5,441 nt of DNA, from positions 1-5,441 of the forward strand of contig JAFQVC010000094.1 of NCBI GenBank assembly GCA_017408205.1, in the 5' to 3' direction. Both the position numbers and the translations under genes were made by a program. The notes beneath the pieces were generated by a model. The model was not told where the DNA came from, made no database searches, and saw only the letters and a program-made list of their open reading frames with translations. Each line of letters starts with the position of its first letter. Within the stretch, counting starts at the first letter, position 1. Source of the DNA: Clostridia bacterium. GTDB taxonomy: Bacteria; Bacillota; Clostridia; Monoglobales; Firm-18. Of the stretch, positions 1-5,190 are shown piece by piece.

Positions 1-332
1 GTGTGGGAAATGTGAATGTTTTTTATGCCTGTTTTAGAAAGACCAAGGCCTGTTGCTTTTGCTACCGCTTCTTTTGCACAAAAAAGCCCTGCACAGCGTA
101 AGGGATTGTCCTTTATATATTCTATTTCTTCAGGGTTAAATACTTTTTCCAAAAACCCCTCTTTTGCCATTGCTTTTTCTATTCGTTTAATCTCTATTAT
201 ATCTGTGCCTATTCCTTTAGGGCGACAGAAGCTATCCGAGCCACGATTTTCAATGGTTAATTTTGGCCTCTGCCTCGTTAAAATACTCGGTAATCCGTCA
301 GGATTACCTGCGTTTTTGCCTTGCATAGTCAT
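1..332 (-). CDS. acpS: Holo-[acyl-carrier-protein] synthase (AcpS), 3' end outside window, N-terminus supplied by inserted element
   Basis: AcpS moves 4'-phosphopantetheine from CoA onto the serine of apo-ACP, activating fatty-acid synthesis in the cytoplasm. 110 residues are visible. Residues 39-110 are typical AcpS: KGIGTDIIEIKRIEKA with the metal-binding Asp44, then FLEKVFNPEEIEYI, then GLFCAKEAVAKATG with the second metal ligand Glu88. The frame is open to the window edge, so about the last 40-50 residues are missing. The family normally begins 3-5 residues before GIGTD. Here 38 extra residues (MTMQGKNAGNPDGLPSIL...SFCRP) precede it, and all of them are encoded inside the inserted element at 220-492. 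I chose ATG 332-330 because AAGGAGG (340-346) lies 7 nt upstream; ATG 326-324 is an alternative. The native start was probably TTG at 502-500, now cut off. Whether the extended enzyme is active cannot be read from sequence; both visible catalytic residues are intact. Confidence 0.9.
   Translation of the reverse strand, partial: MTMQGKNAGNPDGLPSILTRQRPKLTIENRGSDSFCRPKGIGTDIIEIKRIEKAMAKEGFLEKVFNPEEIEYIKDNPLRCAGLFCAKEAVAKATGLGLSKTGIKNIHISH
220..245 (+). repeat. Left terminal inverted repeat of the MITE-like element
   Basis: This 26-bp repeat begins GGGCGACAGAAGCTATCC and is directly preceded by TA (218-219). It pairs with 467-492, with mismatches only at repeat positions 4, 13 and 20. On the minus strand it is translated as codons of the AcpS N-terminal extension (GSDSFCRP). 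Confidence 0.88.
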
Positions 333-339
333 AAAATTT

Positions 340-346
340 CCTCCTT
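340..346 (-). promoter_or_regulatory. Ribosome binding site inside the element, deciding the acpS start
   Basis: AAGGAGG on the minus strand lies 7 nt before ATG 332-330. It is a near-perfect Shine-Dalgarno sequence at ideal spacing, and it sits wholly within the inserted element. It is stronger than the probable native site (AAAAGGTG just before the TTG at 502-500). Confidence 0.8.
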
Positions 347-466
347 GAAAATTCTTCGACCTTAAACCGATGGAATTTTGAGAGAATTTTGGTGCGGAAG
401 ATGAAGCAAGGCCGACGCCTTGCAAAGATGACAATCCGAAATTCGCCGAAATTACGCGTTTTAAGG

Positions 467-492
467 CGTGGCGCGGATAACTTCTGTCACCC
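467..492 (-). repeat. Right terminal inverted repeat of the MITE-like element
   Basis: Read on the minus strand from 492 it begins GGGTGACAGAAGTTATCC. It is followed on the plus strand by TA (493-494). Its outermost G completes the TAG stop codon of the neighbouring membrane-protein gene. Confidence 0.88.
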
Positions 493-980
493 TAATTATC
501 AATATACACACCTTTTCCCACGTTTGCTTTTAAGTTTTCAAGCATTTTCCCGTCGGGAGTAAAAAATATGCAGTTTTTCTGCATTGATTTCTGGTAAATT
601 GCAAAATGTGTTCCGCCTTTGGGGGCGTTAATCTTTCTTACACAGGAATTTATCTGATGCTGATACTTTTCGCTGTACTTTGCGATAAGTAAAAATTCCC
701 CTGACTTTACGTTTGCAAGACGTTTTCTTCTGCTTTTTGCAATTATTTTGTCTGCATCAAGTTCCCCGTTTGTAACAAGGTACTCGTATTCGCAGTTAAA
801 TCTGCTTATAAAATAATACATTCCGTAAATGTCGGCTGCAATAAGTAACACAAAAAACTGTGCACCGAACATAAAGGACAAAAGGGCAATAACCAGTCCT
901 ATTGCCACTATTCCGCCAATTTTTAAATAATCTTTCGCAGTCAATTTATATTTTACTGCCGTTTCGCTGTAATAATCCAT
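492..980 (-). CDS. Small membrane protein of unknown function, two transmembrane helices (resembles DUF6106)
   Basis: The function is unknown. The 162-residue protein has a short polar N-terminus, two adjacent hydrophobic helices (about residues 21-38 and 40-58), and then a soluble, basic region of about 100 residues, probably cytoplasmic. The stretch EYEYLVTNGELDADKIIAK followed by a KSRRKRL basic cluster, and CIFFTPDGKML near the end, resemble the clostridial family I know as DUF6106; that assignment is from memory and tentative. I chose ATG 980-978 because GGTGAT (985-990) lies 4 nt upstream and the promoter's expected start point is near 990. The in-frame ATG at 992-990 would add MVIN but would lie at or upstream of the transcript start. 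The stop codon TAG uses TA from the element flank plus the element's first G; without the insertion it would be TAA. It was probably co-transcribed and translationally overlapped with acpS. Confidence 0.8.
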   Translation of the reverse strand: MDYYSETAVKYKLTAKDYLKIGGIVAIGLVIALLSFMFGAQFFVLLIAADIYGMYYFISRFNCEYEYLVTNGELDADKIIAKSRRKRLANVKSGEFLLIAKYSEKYQHQINSCVRKINAPKGGTHFAIYQKSMQKNCIFFTPDGKMLENLKANVGKGVYIDN

Positions 981-996
981 ATTAATCACCATAATA

Positions 997-1024
997 ATTA
1001 TATCATATTTGTAAAAATAATCAA
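997..1024 (-). promoter_or_regulatory. Promoter for the membrane-protein/acpS operon
   Basis: On the minus strand there is TTGATT (1019-1024), a 16-bp spacer, then TATAAT (997-1002). The predicted transcript start near 990 leaves a leader of about 10 nt before ATG 980. It is back-to-back with the plus-strand promoter at 1029-1057, the two -35 boxes being only 4 bp apart. Confidence 0.65.
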
Positions 1025-1028
1025 TATA

Positions 1029-1057
1029 TGGACAAAAATTTAATAAAGTGTTAAAAT
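1029..1057 (+). promoter_or_regulatory. Promoter for the phosphodiesterase gene
   Basis: TGGACA (1029-1034), a 17-bp spacer and TAAAAT (1052-1057) match a sigma-A type promoter. The expected transcript start near 1064 lies immediately before the Shine-Dalgarno site GAGGTG (1065-1070), so the leader would be very short. Confidence 0.55.
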
Positions 1058-1076
1058 ATTTTGCGAGGTGAAACTT

Positions 1077-1508
1077 ATGAAAATGCTTGTAGTGTCAGAT
1101 ACTCACGGAAGCACACGGATGACCAGAAATATACTTGATACGGAAAAGGGCATAACCCATCTTATGCACCTGGGCGACGGTGCAAAAGACGCACAACTGA
1201 TTAAGGCGGATTATCCCCATTTATATACTTGTTTTATAAAAGGAAACAACGACCATTTTTGCGATTTTCCCGATAAAATAGTAATGGACTTTTCGGGATA
1301 TACTATTTTTGCCACTCACGGACACCTTTACGGTGTAAGGCAAAACATTTACGGACTTTTAAAAGAAGCCACAAAGTACAAGGCAAATCTTGTGCTTTTC
1401 GGTCACACCCATCTTAAATTTGACGGAGAATTAAACGGCATACGATTTTTAAACCCCTCTGCTTACGGAGCAATTTTAATAGACAACGGAAGTTTGCATT
1501 TTTTGTAA
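1077..1508 (+). CDS. Metallophosphoesterase, YfcE/MJ0936-type phosphodiesterase
   Basis: A cytoplasmic two-metal phosphodiesterase of 143 residues. The calcineurin-like metal motifs appear in order: SDTH (Asp8, His10), LGD (Asp34), GNND (Asn57, Asp59), THGH (His81) and GHTH (His110, His112). These are all the ligands expected for the YfcE/MJ0936 family, which hydrolyses model phosphodiesters; the physiological substrate is usually unknown. It is somewhat short for the family (commonly about 155-185 residues), but no motif is missing. ATG 1077 is preferred because GAGGTG (1065-1070) is 6 nt upstream. The in-frame GTG at 1068 lies inside that ribosome binding site and is an unlikely start. The last codons overlap the -35 box of the next promoter, and no clear terminator follows, so some read-through into the glmM operon is possible. 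Confidence 0.9.
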   Translation: MKMLVVSDTHGSTRMTRNILDTEKGITHLMHLGDGAKDAQLIKADYPHLYTCFIKGNNDHFCDFPDKIVMDFSGYTIFATHGHLYGVRQNIYGLLKEATKYKANLVLFGHTHLKFDGELNGIRFLNPSAYGAILIDNGSLHFL

Positions 1509-1522
1509 TTTTGTGGTATAAT
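1494..1522 (+). promoter_or_regulatory. Promoter of the XRE-glmM operon, extended -10
   Basis: TTGCAT (1494-1499), a 17-bp spacer, and TATAAT (1517-1522) preceded by TGG, giving an extended -10. The -35 box lies inside the end of the phosphodiesterase gene. The expected start near 1529 gives a leader of about 107 nt before ATG 1636. Confidence 0.7.
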
Positions 1523-1555
1523 TTAGCGGTGACGATACATATAATAATAAATAAG

Positions 1556-1606
1556 GCAACCAAAGGTTGCGAAAACATCATATTTTGGTTGGTAGACCGA
1601 TATGAT
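1556..1606 (+). other. Structured leader with mutually exclusive hairpins; possible operator
   Basis: Hairpin 1 pairs GCAACC (1556-1561) with GGTTGC (1565-1570). Hairpin 2 pairs ATCATA (1577-1582) with TATGAT (1601-1606) and, inside it, TTGGTT (1585-1590) with GACCGA (1595-1600, two G-U pairs), around a GGTA loop. A competing perfect 8-bp helix joins CAACCAAA (1557-1564) to TTTGGTTG (1584-1591) and would break both hairpins. No U-run follows, so it is not a simple terminator. As DNA, ATCATAT (1577-1583) and ATATGAT (1600-1606) form an inverted repeat about two helical turns apart, which could be an operator for the downstream HTH domain. I recognise no known riboswitch class; it is not the glmS ribozyme. 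Confidence 0.45.
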
Positions 1607-1635
1607 ACAATATAGTTAAAGGATAGGTGAAAAAT

Positions 1636-3249
1636 ATGACTATAGGTGAAAAAATTGCCAAAATGCGTACCGCTATGGGTATTTCCCAGGAGCAACTTGC
1701 GGAAAAAGCCGACGTATCACGTCAGTCGGTGTCAAAATGGGAAAGCAATCAGGCGTTGCCACAAATAGATAAAGTACTTTTACTGTGCGAACTCTTTAAT
1801 ATTTCTACAGACGAACTTTTGCAGGATAAAATTCCAATCAATTACGGCGAAAGAGGTAAAAACAAGTACTTCGGTACAGACGGCTTCAGAGGAGAAGCCA
1901 ATGTTAATCTTACATCATTACAGGCGTATAAGGTGGGCAGATTTTTGGGATGGTACTATTCTCAGGAAATGTCAGGGTGCACCAAAGCGGGTTACCGCCC
2001 CAAAATTGTAGTGGGAAAAGATACACGCCGTTCAAGTTATATGCTTGAATATTCAATCGTTGCAGGTATTACCGCATCGGGTGCAGACGCGTATCTTCTT
2101 CACGTTACAACTACCCCAAGCGTTTCTTATGTAACAAGGCAGGACGAATTTGACTGCGGTATTATGATTACTGCATCACATAACATTTATTACGATAACG
2201 GAATAAAAGTAATAAACAAGTATGGTGAAAAGTTAGATGACAAAACAACTGCACTTATAGAAGCATATATTGACGGGGATTTGGCATCATTAGGCGTAAC
2301 AGGTACAGACCTGCCCCTTGCACATAAAGACAGAATAGGGGAAATTGTGGATTATGTGTCAGGCAGAAACAGATATCTCGGCTACCTTATTTCTGTTGCA
2401 TCTCATTCTTATAAAAACTTAAAAATCGGTCTTGACTGTGCAAACGGTGCATCGTGGTCCCTGGCAAGAGCCCTTTTCGGTGCTCTTGGTGCTCAGACAA
2501 CAGTAGTAGGGGCACAGCCAAACGGACTTAACGTTAACGAAAACTGCGGGTCAACACATATAGAAAATCTTCAGAAACTGGTAAAAGAACAGCACCTTGA
2601 TATGGGCTTTGCCTTTGACGGTGACTGTGACAGATGTATTGCAGTTGACGAAAACGGAAAAGTGGTTGACGGCGATGCAATGCTTTACATTTTAGGTCAG
2701 CGCTTAAAAGCACGTGGTACTTTAAATGACGATACCATTGTGGCTACAGTAATGTCCAACAGCGGACTTATAAAGTCGTTAGAGGATATAGGAATAAAAT
2801 GTGCCCAGACAACTGTAGGGGACAGATTTGTTTACGAATGTATGCAGGAAAATGACTATACATTGGGCGGTGAACAGTCAGGGCACATTATTCTTAAAAA
2901 ATATGCCACAACAGGAGACGGTCTTTTAACTGCCGTTATGATAACAGAAGAAGTCTGTGACAGAAAGACCACTCTTTCAAAACTTGCAGAGCCCGTTGTC
3001 CTTTATCCTCAATATACCAAAAATATCAGAGTAAGGGATAAGGCAGAAGCAATGGACGACGAGGGCGTTTTAAAAGAACTTGCTGAAATTGAAAAATTAA
3101 TTGATAAAAAGGGAAGAGTGCTGTTAAGAGCAAGCGGTACAGAGCCCGTAGTACGCGTAATGGTAGAGTGCGAGGACGAGAAAAATTGTATTGCCTACGC
3201 CCACAGAATTGCAGACAAAATAGTTGAAGGGGGCTATGCAGTTGAATAA
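1636..3249 (+). CDS. glmM: XRE-family HTH domain fused to phosphoglucosamine mutase (GlmM)
   Basis: GlmM interconverts glucosamine-6-phosphate and glucosamine-1-phosphate on the way to UDP-GlcNAc for the cell wall. The 537-residue protein has an N-terminal XRE/Cro-type DNA-binding domain (about 1-62: EKIAKMRTAMGISQEQLAEK, then VSRQSVSKWESNQALP, then STDELL), a linker of about 14 residues, then a full mutase from about residue 76 (KYFGTDGFRGE). The mutase has the phosphoserine loop TASHN (Ser181), the metal loop DGDCDR (Asp328, 330, 332), the sugar loop GEQSGH (413-417) and the phosphate loop RASGTEP (498-504), in GlmM style. GlmM alone is usually about 445-450 residues, so the HTH is a true extra domain. 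The start is ATG 1636, with AGGTGA (1625-1630) 5 nt upstream; GTG 1627 lies within that site. No ATG, GTG or TTG sits at the domain junction, so separate translation of GlmM is unlikely. DNA binding or autoregulation is inferred. Confidence 0.93.
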   Translation: MTIGEKIAKMRTAMGISQEQLAEKADVSRQSVSKWESNQALPQIDKVLLLCELFNISTDELLQDKIPINYGERGKNKYFGTDGFRGEANVNLTSLQAYKVGRFLGWYYSQEMSGCTKAGYRPKIVVGKDTRRSSYMLEYSIVAGITASGADAYLLHVTTTPSVSYVTRQDEFDCGIMITASHNIYYDNGIKVINKYGEKLDDKTTALIEAYIDGDLASLGVTGTDLPLAHKDRIGEIVDYVSGRNRYLGYLISVASHSYKNLKIGLDCANGASWSLARALFGALGAQTTVVGAQPNGLNVNENCGSTHIENLQKLVKEQHLDMGFAFDGDCDRCIAVDENGKVVDGDAMLYILGQRLKARGTLNDDTIVATVMSNSGLIKSLEDIGIKCAQTTVGDRFVYECMQENDYTLGGEQSGHIILKKYATTGDGLLTAVMITEEVCDRKTTLSKLAEPVVLYPQYTKNIRVRDKAEAMDDEGVLKELAEIEKLIDKKGRVLLRASGTEPVVRVMVECEDEKNCIAYAHRIADKIVEGGYAVE

Positions 3250-3898
3250 AAAAGTAAAAACTTCGGAACTGTATGTTTGCGAAAACGACTTTCTAAAACC
3301 GCTGTTTGAGAATTCAGTTTATCCCTGGGATATGCTCCCAAAAATAAAAGAATATATTGAAAAGGCAGACAAAAGCAGATTTACCGAAATAGGTGACGGT
3401 GTTTTTGTGGGCGAAAACGTAAAAATATCAAAAACTGCAGAACTTCACGGCCCTGCAGTAATAGATGACGGAACAGAACTTCGTCCCGGTGCATATATAA
3501 GAGGAGGAGTAATAATAGGTAAAAACTGTGTTATCGGTAATTCCTCCGAACTTAAAAACTGTATTTTGCTTGACGGTGCACAGGTGCCTCACTATAATTA
3601 TGTGGGAGATTCCGTTCTTGGTAATAAAGCACATCTTGGCGCAGGTACTGTGTGCTCAAACTTAAAAGGTGACGGAAAACCTGTTGTAATTCACGGCGAC
3701 ACCGAAATTGAAACGGGACTTCGTAAAGCAGGGGCTTTTTTAGGTGACGGTGCCGACGCAGGTTGCGGGTGTGTCTTAAACCCCGGCACAGTTATCGGGA
3801 AGAATACAAGAGTGTATCCTCTTAATTCCTTAAGAGGCGTGTTTCCCGAAAATAGTATAGTAAAGAGTAATGAAAATGTAGTAAAAATAAAAGTGTAA
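3236..3898 (+). CDS. GlmU-like left-handed beta-helix acetyltransferase lacking the uridylyltransferase domain
   Basis: Probably acetylates a sugar-1-phosphate amine, most likely GlcN-1-P to GlcNAc-1-P using acetyl-CoA; this substrate is inferred from family and operon. The 220-residue protein has a short N-terminal region (ENDFLKPLFENSVYPWDML) and then hexapeptide-repeat turns of a beta-helix from about residue 55. VPHYNYVGDS (117-126, His119 in the catalytic-His position) and GAGTVCSNLK (135-144, with Asn142) match the acetyltransferase half of GlmU and archaeal sugar-1-P transferases. No nucleotidyltransferase motif (GxGTRM) is present. Clostridial relatives of this size are often labelled UDP-N-acetylglucosamine pyrophosphorylase, which the missing domain does not support. 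It overlaps glmM by 14 bp, indicating translational coupling. ATG 3236 follows GAAGG (3226-3230); TTG 3242 and TTG 3224 are alternatives. Its terminal codons form one arm of the terminator. Confidence 0.85.
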   Translation: MQLNKKVKTSELYVCENDFLKPLFENSVYPWDMLPKIKEYIEKADKSRFTEIGDGVFVGENVKISKTAELHGPAVIDDGTELRPGAYIRGGVIIGKNCVIGNSSELKNCILLDGAQVPHYNYVGDSVLGNKAHLGAGTVCSNLKGDGKPVVIHGDTEIETGLRKAGAFLGDGADAGCGCVLNPGTVIGKNTRVYPLNSLRGVFPENSIVKSNENVVKIKV

Positions 3899-3919
3899 TG
3901 TCTTGGACATTACACTTTT
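3889..3919. terminator. Bidirectional hairpin terminator shared by convergent genes
   Basis: Arms 3889-3902 (AAAAGTGTAATGTC) and 3906-3919 form a perfect 14-bp stem with a TTG loop. A T-run closes it on the plus strand (3916-3920), and TTTTATTTTTAC follows on the minus strand. The hairpin contains the stop codons of both flanking genes (3896-3898 plus; 3910-3912 minus). Confidence 0.92.
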
Positions 3920-5064
3920 TCCATATCTATTCCGTTTTGGTTGTCTATTACAAACTGGACAAAAACTTTTGCTCCCAAATGAAGACCCTCTTCGTTAATA
4001 TCAAATTTTCCGTTGTGGGCGGGATATTTGCTGTCTGTCCCTAAGGTGAAGAACACGCCGGGGCGTTTCTCCTGCATACGTGAAAAATCTTCTGAGCCCA
4101 TTTTCTGTTTTGCTAAAAATACATTTTCTTCTCCAACGGCTTTTATTGCAGACAATCTAAGTAACTCTGCCACATAGGGGTTGTTGTATGTGCATACAGA
4201 CTTGACAGGTCCTGTAACTTTAATTTCTATTCCCAGTTCATTTGCAAGACTGTCTGCTATTTTATTTATTCTTTCAAAAAGATAGTTGCTTACTTCCATA
4301 TCATAAGTACGCATTGTACCAAGCATTACGCAGTTTTCTGCAACAATGTTTTGTGCAGTACCGCCCTCTATTTTATTTATAGAGCAAAGACATTGCTGTA
4401 AGGGGTCAACCTCCCTGCTTAAAAGCAGTTGAAGTGCGCTGTATAAACGAAATGCAACTGCAATAGCGTCAATACCCTTATGAGGTGTTGCCGCGTGGGC
4501 GTTCTTACCGAATATTTCTATTTTAAAATGTCTGCTTGATGCCATAAACGGCCCCGGGCGTACACCGATTGTACCTGTTTTTGTTGATGAAACGTGAAGC
4601 CCCGCAACTATTGCTACGTCATCTAAAGCACCATTTTCAACCATCATAACGGCACCGCTTTTAATACCCTCTTCGCTGGGCTGGAAAAGCAGTTTTACTC
4701 TGCAGTTAAGTTGGTGTTCTATAGATTTTAACGCCTTTGCCGTGCCTAAAAGGATTGCTGTGTGAGCATCGTGTCCGCAGGCGTGCATTAAACCTTCGTT
4801 TTTTGACTTAAAGGGCAGGTCTGTTTCCTCAGTAACTTTAAGAGCGTCCATATCAGCCCTTAAACCGATTGTAAAACCTTTTTTGTCAGGGTTTATGTAG
4901 CCAACAATACTGCCTTTTCCGTACTGTTCGGTATAGGGTATTCCCATACTTTCCAGTTCTCTTTTTACCAGAGCAACTGTTTTTGGTAAATCAAAGTCAA
5001 TTTCGGGATACATGTGTATTTCCCGACGCAGTTTTATAATGTAATCTTTGTCAATGTTAAACAT
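3910..5064 (-). CDS. M20D-family metallo-amidohydrolase (N-acyl-amino-acid hydrolase type)
   Basis: A cytoplasmic zinc/manganese-type hydrolase of N-acylated amino acids. The family includes hippurate hydrolase, IAA-amino-acid hydrolase and N-acetyldiaminopimelate deacetylase; the exact substrate cannot be told from sequence. The 384-residue length is typical. It begins with the family opening LRREIHMYPE (12-21), followed by GLRADMDAL (68-75), ACGHDAHTA (95-103; Cys96 and His98 as metal ligands), QPSEEG (128-133; Glu131/132), GLHV with His157, GKNAHAATP with His190 in the dimerisation lid, and PAHNGKFDI with His350. All expected metal ligands are present and there is no signal peptide. ATG 5064 is supported by AAGGAG (5073-5078) 8 nt upstream. 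It has its own promoter and converges on the glmM operon, ending inside the shared terminator. No neighbour indicates the substrate. Confidence 0.92.
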   Translation of the reverse strand: MFNIDKDYIIKLRREIHMYPEIDFDLPKTVALVKRELESMGIPYTEQYGKGSIVGYINPDKKGFTIGLRADMDALKVTEETDLPFKSKNEGLMHACGHDAHTAILLGTAKALKSIEHQLNCRVKLLFQPSEEGIKSGAVMMVENGALDDVAIVAGLHVSSTKTGTIGVRPGPFMASSRHFKIEIFGKNAHAATPHKGIDAIAVAFRLYSALQLLLSREVDPLQQCLCSINKIEGGTAQNIVAENCVMLGTMRTYDMEVSNYLFERINKIADSLANELGIEIKVTGPVKSVCTYNNPYVAELLRLSAIKAVGEENVFLAKQKMGSEDFSRMQEKRPGVFFTLGTDSKYPAHNGKFDINEEGLHLGAKVFVQFVIDNQNGIDMEKV

Positions 5065-5094
5065 AGTTGTTTCTCCTTTTGTTTGTATGTGTAA

Positions 5095-5123
5095 AGTTTA
5101 GCACAGTTTTGTAATAATTTCAA
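5095..5123 (-). promoter_or_regulatory. Promoter of the amidohydrolase gene
   Basis: On the minus strand there is TTGAAA (5118-5123), a 17-bp spacer, and TAAACT (5095-5100) preceded by TGC (extended -10). It leaves a leader of roughly 25 nt before ATG 5064. Confidence 0.65.
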
Positions 5124-5143
5124 TACTTTCACAAAAAAACTAC

Positions 5144-5172
5144 TTGACAAATAAAATATATTATGTTACACT
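5144..5172 (+). promoter_or_regulatory. Promoter of the T-box leader transcript
   Basis: A consensus TTGACA (5144-5149), a 17-bp spacer, and TACACT (5167-5172) preceded by TGT (extended -10). The predicted start near 5179 is about a dozen bases before the base of T-box stem I. It is divergent from the amidohydrolase promoter. Confidence 0.78.
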
Positions 5173-5190
5173 GTAATATAATTTCAAACG

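Larger units (their letters stand above)
218..494. mobile_element. MITE-like non-autonomous element with 26-bp terminal inverted repeats and TA flanks
   Basis: The element spans 220-492 (273 bp), with TA at 218-219 and 493-494 as the probable target duplication. The ends are inverted repeats (GGGCGACAGAAG... inward from 220; GGGTGACAGAAG... inward on the opposite strand from 492), matching at 23 of 26 positions. It encodes no transposase, so it would need one in trans. TA duplication is typical of IS630/Tc1-mariner transposases, but that link is inference. Inside are a perfect 7-bp hairpin (GCAAGGC 406-412, GCCTTGC 417-423), a direct repeat GAATTTTG (373-380, 384-391) and a near-tandem CCGAAATT (436-443, 446-453). 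On the minus strand it carries a ribosome binding site, an ATG and an open frame leaving through the left repeat into acpS. In-silico excision restores a normal acpS start, which is strong evidence of a real insertion. I do not recognise a named family. Confidence 0.85.

Noticed and set aside
16..348. Open frame of 110 codons on the plus strand
   Set aside because: It lies antisense to acpS and the element; the minus strand has clear AcpS motifs and a ribosome binding site, while this frame has neither.
1556..1570. GCAACC-AAA-GGTTGC as terminator of the phosphodiesterase gene
   Set aside because: The stem is only 6 bp and no T-run follows it.
1585..1611. Second glmM promoter (TTGGTT and TACAAT)
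   Set aside because: The spacer is only 15 bp and the boxes lie in the leader hairpin; the extended -10 promoter at 1494-1522 is much better.
1414..1695. Minus-strand open frame of 93 codons
   Set aside because: It overlaps the end of the phosphodiesterase, the glmM promoter/leader and the HTH coding start, and its product resembles no family.
1851..1856. AAGAGG at the HTH-GlmM junction as a ribosome binding site for separate GlmM
   Set aside because: No ATG, GTG or TTG follows in frame at a usable distance; at most it is a relic of a former separate gene start.
3428..3634. Minus-strand open frame of 68 codons
   Set aside because: Antisense shadow of the beta-helix repeats in the acetyltransferase gene, with no recognisable domain.
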